Source: Aestuariibacter sp. GS-14
GTDB lineage: Bacteria; Pseudomonadota; Gammaproteobacteria; Enterobacterales; Alteromonadaceae
Assembly (NCBI RefSeq): GCF_006494365.1
Contig: NZ_VHIP01000008.1
Coordinates: forward strand, 167,284 to 231,283
Direction of reading: 5' to 3'
Length of the DNA stretch: 64,000 nucleotides
Shown here: in pieces, positions 18,293-26,929 of the stretch
How positions within the stretch are numbered: position 1 is the first letter of the stretch
How the letters are laid out: each line of letters begins with the position of its first letter
The notes under the pieces: model-generated
Databases searched by the model: none
Seen by the model: the letters and a program-made list of their open reading frames with translations, nothing else
Told to the model about the DNA's origin: nothing
Program-made: the position numbers and the translations under genes

Positions 18293-18545
18293 GATGTCAC
18301 CTCAATTTTTTATCTGTCTGTTGCCCCGGCTTAAAATTCACATGCCGTTTTGCCGCGCTTATGGTTTAATACCGCAGCAAAATGTCTTACTGCGTAGGTG
18401 CTTTTATGTCGATTTTACAACATTCAGGCAATCGCACCTGCCGGAGCCAAGGGTTAGTTATACTGGCAAAACATGTAAAAATGGTAAGTTTACTCAAAAT
18501 TATAGCTGCTTTCACTAAAATTCCGACTTTTAGCATAGGCCATAA
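18293..18545. promoter_or_regulatory. Divergent pepA/lptF promoter region
   Basis: The 253-base gap between the divergent pepA and lptF starts must contain both promoters. It is AT-rich toward lptF. I could not fix -35 and -10 elements with confidence and see no other gene or repeat. Confidence 0.5.
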
Positions 18546-19646
18546 ATGCTGATATTCCGCTATTTACTTAAGGAAACGCTGAAGTCTCAGGTTGCCATTT
18601 TTCTTATACTAATGGCAATTTTTATTACCCTGCGATTTGTTAAAGTGCTGGGGGATGCGTCTGAGGGCGATATCCCTGCAGGTCTGGTGATAGGATTCCT
18701 TTCCCTGTATGCGCCGATTCTGGCATCGCTGGTTATCCCCATTAGTGCGTTCCTGGGCATTATGATGGCCTATGGGCGTTTATATGTAGACAGCGAAATG
18801 ACCGTAATGCGCGCTTGTGGGATAAGCGAATGGTACGTCACCCGGGTAATGTTGTTCCTATCTGTACTGATCATGATTTTTACTGGTTTTGTTACCCTTT
18901 ATCTTGCTCCTACCGCCGCACAAAGCGAATTTAATCTTCGTGAACAGGCTAAGGCAGAAGCGGGATTCAGCGCCATCATCCCTGGTAGATTCCAGGAAAC
19001 GGGCAATCAGGAAGCCGTTATTTTTGTGCATGATGTTGGAAGTGATGGCTCACTTCAGAAAGTATTTCTGGCTCAGCAACAAGCCAACAATGAAGCGCAG
19101 GTGCGGGTTGTTTACGCACAGCAGGGCACCATTAACAAAGAGCCTGACGGTACCCGCCAACTTATTTTGAATCAGGGAAATCAGTACGAAGGCGAGCACC
19201 GCCGACGTGATTTCCGGGTTGTCAATTTTGACGAGTATCAGGTGCAAATTGACGATCCCGAGCAGCAGGTTACCCGCCGAAAAGTATCGGTAATGTCTAC
19301 CTCTGAATTACTGCAGGACCCATCCATTGAAGCCATTGTTGAGCTACAGTGGCGGATTGCGATTCCGCTGTCGATTCCGTTTTTGGTACTGATTGCCGTG
19401 CCGCTTAGTGCAGTTGATCCGCGTCAGGGTAGATTTGGCAAAATGTTCCCGGCTATTTTGTTGTACCTCGGCTATTTTATGTTGCTACTGGCCAGTCGCA
19501 GAGTACTGGAAGATGGCAAAATACCTATTCAGTTGGGACTCTGGTGGGTACACGGCATCATGTTCATGATTGGCGTTACCCTGCTCTCCCGCGACCGCAA
19601 ATTCGGCACCACACTGCGCGCCTGGTTGTTGAGGAAGAAGTCATGA
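18546..19646 (+). CDS. lptF: LPS export ABC transporter permease LptF
   Basis: This inner-membrane permease of the LptB2FG complex extracts LPS from the membrane and passes it to LptC. The 366-residue length equals the E. coli protein. It starts MLIFRYLLKETLKSQVAIFLILMAIFITLRFVK, has three membrane helices before a periplasmic jellyroll (about residues 130-265), then three more helices. The C-terminus is intact. Normally lptG follows directly, but here the partner gene lies about 26.9 kb away beyond a mobile island that begins within a few bases of the lptF stop codon. Confidence 0.96.
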   Translation: MLIFRYLLKETLKSQVAIFLILMAIFITLRFVKVLGDASEGDIPAGLVIGFLSLYAPILASLVIPISAFLGIMMAYGRLYVDSEMTVMRACGISEWYVTRVMLFLSVLIMIFTGFVTLYLAPTAAQSEFNLREQAKAEAGFSAIIPGRFQETGNQEAVIFVHDVGSDGSLQKVFLAQQQANNEAQVRVVYAQQGTINKEPDGTRQLILNQGNQYEGEHRRRDFRVVNFDEYQVQIDDPEQQVTRRKVSVMSTSELLQDPSIEAIVELQWRIAIPLSIPFLVLIAVPLSAVDPRQGRFGKMFPAILLYLGYFMLLLASRRVLEDGKIPIQLGLWWVHGIMFMIGVTLLSRDRKFGTTLRAWLLRKKS

Positions 19647-19655
19647 AATGTCCCC

Positions 19656-19680
19656 GTCAATATGCAACAAGCATATTGAC
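19656..19680. repeat. Perfect palindrome at island left end
   Basis: GTCAATATGC and GCATATTGAC form a perfect 10-bp inverted repeat around AACAA, only ten bases past the lptF stop. Two 10-bp arms around a short spacer have the shape of a tyrosine-recombinase core site. The right arm also supplies the -35 element of the recombinase promoter. The central octamer GCAACAAG reappears inverted at the right edge of the island. It is a candidate att or regulatory site. Confidence 0.6.
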
Positions 19681-19719
19681 TAATAGCCCTCCCCGTCTAT
19701 ACTGAATATATGTACAGTA
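19676..19719 (+). promoter_or_regulatory. Recombinase operon promoter with LexA box
   Basis: A sigma70 promoter is visible as TTGACT (19676-19681), a 16-base spacer and TATACT (19698-19703). The sequence TACTGAATATATGTACAGTA at 19700-19719 matches the 20-base E. coli LexA consensus at 18 positions and overlaps the -10 element. LexA bound here should block transcription, giving DNA-damage-induced expression of the recombinases. The leader to intA is then about 210 bases and contains a hairpin, TAACTGC-CTAA-GCAGTTA (19803-19820). Confidence 0.75.
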
Positions 19720-19923
19720 ATGTTATGTTTGTTATTGTTGTTGTTGTTGGGTTGTGTGTTTGTGGAGAATTAGTGTGTGTCTGTTTTGGTAGAAGTTGTG
19801 GGTAACTGCCTAAGCAGTTATCCATCAGCTTATACGAAACAGTCCACACGGTGAGCGAAGCGAAAATTCCCACAATCCACAACACTTGTTTTGTTTTTTT
19901 GGTTCTTTTTCTTTGGGTTAATC

Positions 19924-21069
19924 ATGGTTCTCGTCACTAGCACAGAAGATTTCAAAATACGGGGAATAAGCTACCCTGATTTTCCCATTTTAGTCGACAA
20001 GGATGGCGAGATAGTCATGTATGCGGTGGAGTTTCTGGTCTATCACTGCTTGAAACGCGGCAGCGTGCAAAGCGTGCATAGCTGGAAGACATACGGACAG
20101 GACTTATATGATTTCTTTGGGTTCTGTGAAGGGAATAATATTGACTGGCGAGAGGTTCGCTGTCCCCAAGATGAAACCATACTGGCTGTTTATCGTGACG
20201 CATCAATGAAGTATTTTGGAGTGGCGGCCAGCACCATTAACCGACGTTTACGCTTTCTCATTAAGTTTTATCATTACGCTTATAACCATGGATGGGTGGA
20301 TACGCTTCCTTATGAGCTTGAAGCGATCTTGGTGAGAAAGCCCAAAGGGTTCTTAGCCCATACCGACACATCGGGTGGTGTTAAAGCGCGCCCTGATATC
20401 ATGCTTAAGCAAACGAGAACAAAACTTAAAGTCCTCAATGGTGAACAGGCGACACAATTACTAAGCGCTATTAAGAATAAGACGCTCAGGCTCATGGTGA
20501 GGCTAGGGTTGCTTACCGGACTGCGTAAAGCCGAAATCCTTAGCTTCCCATTGTCTTATGTGATTAATCCACAAAACCTGACTAATCGAAGCCACATCAA
20601 AGTATCGCTTAACCCTCAAGAGATGCAAATAAAGGGCAGCAACCCGCGCAATATTATGGTGCCTGTGAGCCTCATGTTCGATTTGTGGGATTACGCCCTT
20701 CACGAACGCCATCAATTACTTGACGATCAGGATAAACCAACTGACAGGCTGTTTGTGACGCGTGACGGGCAGGCATGGAGTCTGAAATCTAAATCATTTA
20801 ACAACCAGCTTGAAGCGCTTAAATTTCCTTTTCCCGCTCACCCACACATTTTGAGGCACACATTCGCCACCAACACCTTAAGATGCTTGGAGGCACGTAA
20901 AAGCGAAGGGACATTCGGTGGTAATCCACTGATGACAGTGCAGTCACTGCTTGGTCATGCCAGCATTAATACCACCATGCAATACCTGCACTTCCTGCAT
21001 GAGCTGGAAGATGATTTATCCACCGAATACCAACGTGAAATCGAAGCGTTATGCGAGGCCGTTACATGA
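19924..21069 (+). CDS. intA: Tyrosine recombinase, IntA of an SE-like element
   Basis: The 381-residue integrase starts at ATG 19924 (MVLVTSTEDFKIRG); an upstream in-frame start at 19891 adds a Phe-rich leader that looks spurious. A SAM-like N-terminal core-binding domain (about 30-125) precedes the catalytic domain. Catalytic residues are visible: Arg in LLTGLRKAEIL, HxxR in PHILRHTFATN, His in LLGHASINTT and the nucleophile Tyr in MQYLHFLHE. It is the first of four overlapping genes (ATGA overlap with the next), the layout of intA-tfp-intB-srap in strand-biased circularizing integrative elements. The symbol rests on that layout, not on a search. Confidence 0.82.
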   Translation: MVLVTSTEDFKIRGISYPDFPILVDKDGEIVMYAVEFLVYHCLKRGSVQSVHSWKTYGQDLYDFFGFCEGNNIDWREVRCPQDETILAVYRDASMKYFGVAASTINRRLRFLIKFYHYAYNHGWVDTLPYELEAILVRKPKGFLAHTDTSGGVKARPDIMLKQTRTKLKVLNGEQATQLLSAIKNKTLRLMVRLGLLTGLRKAEILSFPLSYVINPQNLTNRSHIKVSLNPQEMQIKGSNPRNIMVPVSLMFDLWDYALHERHQLLDDQDKPTDRLFVTRDGQAWSLKSKSFNNQLEALKFPFPAHPHILRHTFATNTLRCLEARKSEGTFGGNPLMTVQSLLGHASINTTMQYLHFLHELEDDLSTEYQREIEALCEAVT

Positions 21070-22721
21070 GTAAAAAGCAGTTTAACGTCATTACTGACAA
21101 TCAGAATGACGATGCTAAACGCCTCTTTGAATCAACGGGCATTAACACCGACAAGCATAGTGCAAGCACCGGTGTCGTCTCGATAACGCCGACCACCATG
21201 ACCGTTCACTTTCCAGAAAATTCCTCTACTGTCAGAAGCTTCGACTTTGCGCCTTATTATGGACAAGGCTTTGATGCGATAACCACGATATGCCAGGCGA
21301 CTATCGAGAAACTCATCCAGCAAAGTATCGATACCCAACAGGCCGTCATCGCCATCACATCGATAGTAAGCTATTGTCACTCCGGCCTTAAAACCTTCTT
21401 CGGGTTCTTAACGCTATGGCGTTCTGGTGCGAAACGTGATTTGCAGCCTGTCAATATCACACCTGAATTGATTGAAGAGTTCATCCATCACCTGAAAGCG
21501 TCGGAAATCGGATATACAAGCCAGAAAGCTTATTACACACACGCCAAGGCTGTACTGACTGAGTCGCACACACAGGGCTATTTACCGCACGCAGATATTA
21601 AGCACTTATTCCCGAAAAACCCCTTCCCCAATTCAAACCGTCAAACCAAAGGCCAAAGGCCCCTAACACAAGCAGAATCTAAGCAATTGGTCTCGGCCCT
21701 GAAAATGGAGATGTCACGCATTCTGGCAGGCAACGCGCCGCTGAATAACTTTGATTTAACGGTCTGTGTACTGGGTATCGGTATGGTCACAGGGATGAAT
21801 CCCATACCTGTATTATCGTTGCCGACAGACTGCATCCAGCCACACCCACTGAAACAAAATTTGCGATTGCTCGTGGCCTTCAAACGCCGAGGCAATGCCA
21901 CGCAAGTGGTGTCACTTCGCCAGTCGCAGGACATCTCATTACTTCGCAGCGTTAAGCTCAATGCTGCCAATACCATTGAGATGATTATTGAGCGCAACGC
22001 TGTCCTTCGTCAGCAATACCAAGACCCAATGCAGTTGTTGGTGTATCAATCTAAAGCAAACGCAACCAAAGGCGCCATCACGGCGTTGACCAAAAATAAT
22101 TTGATGCGCAATATCAACACCCTGATTGAAAAGCATCAATTGACCGATGACGACGGCAAACCGATGCGCCTCAACATGATGCGGCTGCGCAAAACCTTCG
22201 TGAATCGTATCTGGGAGTTATCAGGGCAGGACCCGCTCATTGCAGCACGCTATGGCAAGCACTCCCCTGAAACCAGCCAGCGGGATTACATGGTCGCTCC
22301 ACCCGAGGCGGAAACGAACATGCGCTTTATCGGTGAGGCGCGCATTGAAGAGTTGCGTGTCAGCTATGGCCCCAAAGAGAATACCCCGATATCTGGCTGC
22401 AAAGACAGTAAATACGGGCATCGCGCCCCCAAAGACGGTTCAGTGTGCACAGAAACGTTGGATTGCTTTCGCTGCAAGAGCTTTGTGGTCACCGAAGAGG
22501 ATTTATACCGCCTGTTCAGCTTTTACTGGGCGGCAGTCAGGGAGCGTGACAGCTTCGGTATCAAGAACTGGAACAAATACCTTCGCCATATCATTCGCAT
22601 CATTGACGAAGACATCGCTCCACAGTTTGATGGCGAAAAAGTGACGGCGGCGCGGGAAAAAGCCAAAACAACACCCCATCCCTTCTGGCGCGATTTAACG
22701 ATGGTGAGGATGGCACGATGA
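21066..22721 (+). CDS. tfp: Tyrosine-recombinase-fold protein (Tfp-like), catalytically altered
   Basis: The 551-residue protein starts at the ATG overlapping the intA stop (MSKKQFNVITDN). It has the two-domain layout of a tyrosine recombinase, but the first catalytic Arg is missing (GMVTGMNPIPVLSLP where TGxR is expected). The HxxR box is also altered (LNMMRLRKTFVN), while a terminal Tyr is present in QRDYMV. It may therefore be a structural or regulatory partner. A Cys-rich segment after the fold (GCKDSKYGHR...VCTETLDCFRC, about residues 440-475) looks like a zinc finger. Such a protein, Tfp, is encoded second in strand-biased circularizing elements. The match is by architecture only. Confidence 0.75.
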   Translation: MSKKQFNVITDNQNDDAKRLFESTGINTDKHSASTGVVSITPTTMTVHFPENSSTVRSFDFAPYYGQGFDAITTICQATIEKLIQQSIDTQQAVIAITSIVSYCHSGLKTFFGFLTLWRSGAKRDLQPVNITPELIEEFIHHLKASEIGYTSQKAYYTHAKAVLTESHTQGYLPHADIKHLFPKNPFPNSNRQTKGQRPLTQAESKQLVSALKMEMSRILAGNAPLNNFDLTVCVLGIGMVTGMNPIPVLSLPTDCIQPHPLKQNLRLLVAFKRRGNATQVVSLRQSQDISLLRSVKLNAANTIEMIIERNAVLRQQYQDPMQLLVYQSKANATKGAITALTKNNLMRNINTLIEKHQLTDDDGKPMRLNMMRLRKTFVNRIWELSGQDPLIAARYGKHSPETSQRDYMVAPPEAETNMRFIGEARIEELRVSYGPKENTPISGCKDSKYGHRAPKDGSVCTETLDCFRCKSFVVTEEDLYRLFSFYWAAVRERDSFGIKNWNKYLRHIIRIIDEDIAPQFDGEKVTAAREKAKTTPHPFWRDLTMVRMAR

Positions 22722-24583
22722 GCATTCAACCGTATCCCAATCAGGTCAGTCAAGAGGTTATCTTTGCCGATAAGCAACGCCTCAGAGATGACTTGCGTAC
22801 CCGCCATGGACTGCATGGTGTTATCACCTATTTAAAGCTTGATTATGGTCAGTACCATGTACTCTCGCGGTATGAGCAGGATAAGTGGACACTGCCAGGG
22901 CATTGGTTCCCAAGTGCGGAACGTGAAGGCCAAAAAACACTTAACTTCGGACGCATCAACATCCCTGCCTTGCGTGATGCAGCCAAAGTCGTGATGGCGC
23001 GGCTATTATGGGGCGATGACGCGAAAAGCGGCAAGCGACGAGGGAGTACACTTAAGGATAAATTCAATAGTATTACCCCATGGCTTAACTTTCTACCATC
23101 ACTCGGCGTCACTGAGCTATCTGCGGTTACGCCACTTGTTGCCATGCAGTATGTCACGCATGTGAAATCCTTGATATCCAATCACGGTAGACGCAAAGGT
23201 AAGCCTCTTGCGCTTACCACAATATGTTCTCGATTCTTGGCAGTGGAGGCGTGCTACCAACAGCTTCGTGAAACCCAATACGGTTTTGCGCATCCGTGGC
23301 CGGAATCCAGCGCTGTCGCGTTATCGGGATATAAGAGCCATGACAAAGCCAAAACCGAGATTATTCCCGATGAGGTATTGGCACCGCTGTTTCAATACGG
23401 CGAATCGAAGTTAAACCGTGCACCAGAATTATTGCGTTTACAGGGGCTCCTGTCAGATTTTGTGCCGACCAACACGCTTCAGCGCACCCAATACCTTAAA
23501 CAGCACGGCTGGGCGTCAGGCGCGAAAGCGTTCAACCAAAACATAACCGCACTGCGAGATAGCTGTCTGTTTATCATCCTGATGACCACAGGTATTCGTG
23601 TGCATGAGCTGTGCAATCTTATGCGGGGCAACTGGTACTCTGAGGTCAGAGACGGTGAGCGGTTTTACTTTTTAGGCTCTAGGTCAGAAAAAACCGATGC
23701 AGGCAACACCCATTGGTTATGCCCTGAAATCACCATTGAGGCATTAAGAGTGTTAAGCGACCTGATGTTGCCGATGCAGCAACTGCTTGAACAGCAGCTT
23801 GATGCGGCGCAACAGGTAGGTGATGCGCAGGAAGTAGCAAGGTTAACGCGCCGCTCTAACTCTGTCGTGCTTGGCAAGGCTCCGCGACAAAACAACAAAA
23901 TCGATGTGCTCAGTAGTACTTCCATCAATGACCGCCTACAGAAACTCGCGGATTCGCTTGGGCTTGATATCAAGCTTGCCTCGCACCGATTCAGGCGGAC
24001 CTTTGCCAGTTACGTGGTGCATCATAAATTAGGGGATTTACGCTATCTGCGTGACCACTTTAAGCACTGGAGTCTGGAAATGACGGTGCTATATGCCATG
24101 AATGAGCAGCAGGACTTAGAACTGTACGATGAGATATATGCCGCCTTCGATGATGAACGTCAGGGAATAATCGGGCACTGGCTGGAGCCGGATACGCCGC
24201 TGTCAGGTGGGCTTGCCAATCAGATACGCAACCTGCGGGACAAGGCGACGCCAACACGAACCTATCAGTCTCGTGCAAACATGATCCGCCATATCTCAGA
24301 GCAGATCTACCTTCGCTCCACGGGTCTGGCATGGTGTACCAACGATGATGGCTCCTGCGCAGGCGGGCGCTGTGAAGAATGCGAGCACGGTGTTATTGAT
24401 GACAAGAAGCAGGCCTTCTGGGAAGGTGTCTACGCACAGCAGATTGAACTTAAGCAGATTGAAGGCTTGGGTGAGTCAGGTCAGCGCACCGTCGACAAAG
24501 CCATCATGCGCTGCGAAAAAGTGCTGATGGACCTTGGTGCAGATATCGATGCCATAAAAAAGCGAGCGAATGCCAATGATTAA
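22718..24583 (+). CDS. intB: Large tyrosine recombinase, IntB of an SE-like element
   Basis: The 621-residue protein overlaps the preceding stop by four bases. Its catalytic domain is complete: Arg in TTGIRVHELCNL, HRFRRTFASYV, a His-Trp pair in DHFKHWSLEM and Tyr in TVLYAMNEQ. The C-terminal 130 residues extend beyond a normal integrase and hold a Cys cluster (WCTNDDGSCAGGRCEECEHG, about residues 540-560) like a small zinc-binding domain. Along with intA and tfp it forms a three-recombinase operon. Such trios also occur in RIT and Tn554-like elements. The fourth gene and the altered second member favour the strand-biased circularizing type. Confidence 0.82.
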   Translation: MSIQPYPNQVSQEVIFADKQRLRDDLRTRHGLHGVITYLKLDYGQYHVLSRYEQDKWTLPGHWFPSAEREGQKTLNFGRINIPALRDAAKVVMARLLWGDDAKSGKRRGSTLKDKFNSITPWLNFLPSLGVTELSAVTPLVAMQYVTHVKSLISNHGRRKGKPLALTTICSRFLAVEACYQQLRETQYGFAHPWPESSAVALSGYKSHDKAKTEIIPDEVLAPLFQYGESKLNRAPELLRLQGLLSDFVPTNTLQRTQYLKQHGWASGAKAFNQNITALRDSCLFIILMTTGIRVHELCNLMRGNWYSEVRDGERFYFLGSRSEKTDAGNTHWLCPEITIEALRVLSDLMLPMQQLLEQQLDAAQQVGDAQEVARLTRRSNSVVLGKAPRQNNKIDVLSSTSINDRLQKLADSLGLDIKLASHRFRRTFASYVVHHKLGDLRYLRDHFKHWSLEMTVLYAMNEQQDLELYDEIYAAFDDERQGIIGHWLEPDTPLSGGLANQIRNLRDKATPTRTYQSRANMIRHISEQIYLRSTGLAWCTNDDGSCAGGRCEECEHGVIDDKKQAFWEGVYAQQIELKQIEGLGESGQRTVDKAIMRCEKVLMDLGADIDAIKKRANAND

Positions 24584-24995
24584 ATCAAGACCTCGAAACC
24601 GCGAGAAGACCCACGACAGAATACGCATGGCGATTGTCAGGCTTGAGCAAGGCCGACCTAATGTCGTCAAGCCGGAGCGCAAGATGTCCGTTGCCGCCGT
24701 CGCAGAAGAGGCCGGTGTCAGTCGCACGCTTATTATGAATCAATATCCCGATTTGCTTGAGCGTATTCGTGGCGGTGCTAACAAACATATCCAAAAGCAA
24801 CGTGACGAGAAGCATGAAGCGCTTAGAAAAGAGCGAGAAAAGAATCGAGAGCTAAGAAGTACGCTGGCTGACGTGATGCAAAAATACCAAGTAATGGTAT
24901 CTAGAAACACAACGCTTGAACTGGAAAATCGACGGTTAACAGGCATTGTAGAGAATGAAAATGTGACAGTATTTAGAGGAAAAATTAAAAACTGA
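24576..24995 (+). CDS. Small HTH/coiled-coil auxiliary protein (Srap/TnpC-like)
   Basis: The ~139-residue basic protein overlaps the end of intB by eight bases or slightly more; ATG 24576 (MIKSRPRNREKTHDRIRMAIVRLEQGRPN) or 24570 are possible starts. Residues about 30-60 resemble a helix-turn-helix (KMSVAAVAEEAGVSRTLIMNQYPDLLERI), and the rest is a long coiled coil (KQRDEKHEALRKEREKNRELRSTLADVMQKYQ). This resembles TnpC of Tn554 and the Srap protein encoded fourth in strand-biased circularizing elements, which aids recombination. It is the last gene of the operon. Confidence 0.7.
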   Translation: MIKSRPRNREKTHDRIRMAIVRLEQGRPNVVKPERKMSVAAVAEEAGVSRTLIMNQYPDLLERIRGGANKHIQKQRDEKHEALRKEREKNRELRSTLADVMQKYQVMVSRNTTLELENRRLTGIVENENVTVFRGKIKN

Positions 24996-25373
24996 AGTGC
25001 AGCCAATACCGACCCATAGCTGCTCTATCGGCTGATTTTGACGTAGTGCTTTGTGCTATTGACGGATCGTCAGAAGCTTGTAGCTGAACGATCACTTCGT
25101 ACGTATGGCTGCCGTTGGCTCTTTGCAATTTTGACGGCAGCTATGAGCGAATAGCGGCCGTCAACAACATCATGCACTCATGACCGCTTATCACTCCATA
25201 ACGGACTTTTAACGTGCGTCGACGGCTATTGCTAGCCGGTATTTGCTCACATATAGAATGTGCGATGCGTCATATCGCTCGTGTGAGTAATACATCCGAT
25301 GTGTTGGTCTTCGTCTTTTATTCTCGCCAATATACGCTATACCTTTATGTTACTCATTGCCCGTGAGGAACAA
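24996..25373. repeat. Intergenic with dispersed repeat, copy 2
   Basis: The gap between the four-gene operon and the next recombinase contains, at about 25122-25250 on the minus strand, a close match to the repeat at 2957-3085. Shared blocks include TAAAAGTCCGTTATGGAGTG, GCATGATGTTGTTGA and CGGCTAGCAATAGCCGT. The preceding 120 bases hold GACGG-rich stretches of similar flavour, perhaps a decayed further copy. The repeat lies directly upstream of the second recombinase gene. Confidence 0.7.
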
Positions 25374-25982
25374 ATGATGAACAAGCCTGTACCGTGGAAT
25401 AAGGGGAAAAGTATTGGCCCCAAATTACCATTAAAACCGTCCGAGATTTGGAATATCCGTGCACGATTATCGCTTTCGGGAAAGCGGAGGGATTTAGCTC
25501 TGTTTAACCTGGCCATTGACTCTAAACTGCGAGGTTGTGAGCTGGTGAAGCTTCGGGTGTCAGATGTTAGTCGGGGAGGGACGGTCTTTTCTCGAGCCAG
25601 TGTGGTTCAACAAAAGACCGGTAGTTCGGTTGTGTTTGAGATCACAGACATCACCAAGACTGCCCTACTTGACTGGTTTGACAGCACGCATCCTGCATTC
25701 GGTGACTTTATATTCAAATCACGCACCAAGCCAGACGGTCATTTGAGCACAAAACAATATGATCGGCTGGTACACGAATGGGTGAAAAGCATCGGGTTGG
25801 ACGATTCACGCTATGGCACGCATTCGCTTCGCCGAACCAAAGTGTCCATTCTTTACCGCCGTGATAAAAATCTTCGAGCAATTCAACTGTTGCTCGGTCA
25901 TAAGAAAATTGAAAGTACGGTGCGGTATCTGGGGATAGATGTGGAAGACGCACTGGAAGCCTCTGCGCATCTCGATATTTAG
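25374..25982 (+). CDS. Short tyrosine recombinase lacking N-terminal domain
   Basis: From ATG 25374 (MMNKPVPWNKGK, ribosome site GAGGAACAA) the protein is about 202 residues and is almost only the catalytic domain. It has Arg in SKLRGCELVKLR, a Lys in VVQQKTGSS, HSLRRTKVS, His in LLLGHKKIEST and Tyr in VRYLGIDVE. The usual SAM-like DNA-binding domain is missing, as in FimB-size recombinases. It is separated from the SE-like operon by a repeat and followed closely by an unknown gene, so the two form a second small unit. The target site is unknown. Confidence 0.8.
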   Translation: MMNKPVPWNKGKSIGPKLPLKPSEIWNIRARLSLSGKRRDLALFNLAIDSKLRGCELVKLRVSDVSRGGTVFSRASVVQQKTGSSVVFEITDITKTALLDWFDSTHPAFGDFIFKSRTKPDGHLSTKQYDRLVHEWVKSIGLDDSRYGTHSLRRTKVSILYRRDKNLRAIQLLLGHKKIESTVRYLGIDVEDALEASAHLDI

Positions 25983-25992
25983 GTTGTCACCA

Positions 25993-26487
25993 ATGCCTCA
26001 GATTGACGCTCACGAACTCTCAGTGTTTATTGCGCATCGACTTGATGAGCAAACGCCTCAAACCGTACCGTCGCTCACGGCGGGATTCATTGAGGAAATG
26101 GCTCCCAATGTGAAAAACGATAAAAATGCCAAGCAACTTGTATATCGTCAGCTCCGGCGTTTAGTGAGAAATGCAGAAGCGAGAATGGAGAGGCAGCACG
26201 GCAGGCAACCTTATCTGTTCTACAAAGCGCTGTTATCAACGCCTCAGCCAGCGGTTACCACCTCCGGCGAGACTGCGAGTGTGTTATCAGCGAATATCGA
26301 ATCTTATCTGGCTGAACTTGAGGAGACCTTAGCAGGGCTTGAAGGACAAGCGCATGCGTATACTTTTTTGGTCACAAAAGGCGCTGAGGTGGAACGTGAA
26401 CAACGGGGCGTTCATTTAACGCGGATTTCACTACAAGCAGAGATTGAGGTGCTCAAAAGGTATTTGAATGGGGGCAATGTTACCTGA
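25993..26487 (+). CDS. Unknown helical protein next to short recombinase
   Basis: From ATG 25993 (MPQIDAHELSVFIAHRLDEQ) the protein has about 164 residues, starting ten bases after the recombinase stop and so cotranscribed with it. It is predicted largely helical, with a basic segment (AKQLVYRQLRRLVRNAEARMERQHGRQ) and a Leu/Glu-rich coil (ESYLAELEETLAGLEGQ...LQAEIEVLKRYLNG). Charged helices suggest a DNA- or partner-binding accessory factor, comparable in kind to the coiled-coil protein of the upstream operon. I do not recognize the family. Confidence 0.6.
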   Translation: MPQIDAHELSVFIAHRLDEQTPQTVPSLTAGFIEEMAPNVKNDKNAKQLVYRQLRRLVRNAEARMERQHGRQPYLFYKALLSTPQPAVTTSGETASVLSANIESYLAELEETLAGLEGQAHAYTFLVTKGAEVEREQRGVHLTRISLQAEIEVLKRYLNGGNVT

Positions 26488-26550
26488 ATAGCCAAGAGTT
26501 TTCCGTCCCCCGTTAAGGTCTTTATTTGGTCTCGCACGAGTTCAACGTGC

Positions 26551-26841
26551 TTATTGTGACAATAGTTGTTCGCTCATTGTTTTTAGTGCAGATTGCAACT
26601 GTGAAAAATCTTCTATCGCCATATTTGATTGCAGCGCAATACGTTCACTTTGACAGACCGCGTCAAATAAAAACGGACTATTAGCTGCTTTGGCCTCGGC
26701 AACAGACATTTTGATACACGTTTTAAATTGATTAAACAAATCTACTTGCGCTGAAGGTTTGGTTTCTGATGCAAATACTTCTGCACGAGGCAATAAAACC
26801 GATCCTAAACCGAAAAAACAAACAAAAACCGCTTTTTTCAT
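26551..26841 (-). CDS. Small exported protein, unknown
   Basis: The 96-residue protein starts at ATG 26841 (MKKAVFVCFFGLGSVLLPRAEVFASE) with ribosome site AGGGATGTT and a clear signal peptide cleaved near AEVFA-SE. The mature part is about 70 residues, helical, with two Cys (FKTCIKM and DAVCQSE) that could form a disulfide in the periplasm. A longer in-frame extension upstream to 27036 overlaps the Rhs gene and is not credible. It is divergent from the Rhs gene, 88 bases away. Its function is unknown. Confidence 0.6.
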   Translation of the reverse strand: MKKAVFVCFFGLGSVLLPRAEVFASETKPSAQVDLFNQFKTCIKMSVAEAKAANSPFLFDAVCQSERIALQSNMAIEDFSQLQSALKTMSEQLLSQ

Positions 26842-26929
26842 AACATCCCTATTACTATATGTTGACAACTTTCGTGAGAGCTTATAATTTTCCGGAAAAA
26901 ATACAATATTATTTTTCAAGGATGAATTG

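Noticed and set aside
19721-19760. GTT-rich run in the recombinase leader, considered as a microsatellite or phase-variable repeat
   Set aside because: The units are irregular and too few, and no frame crosses the run.
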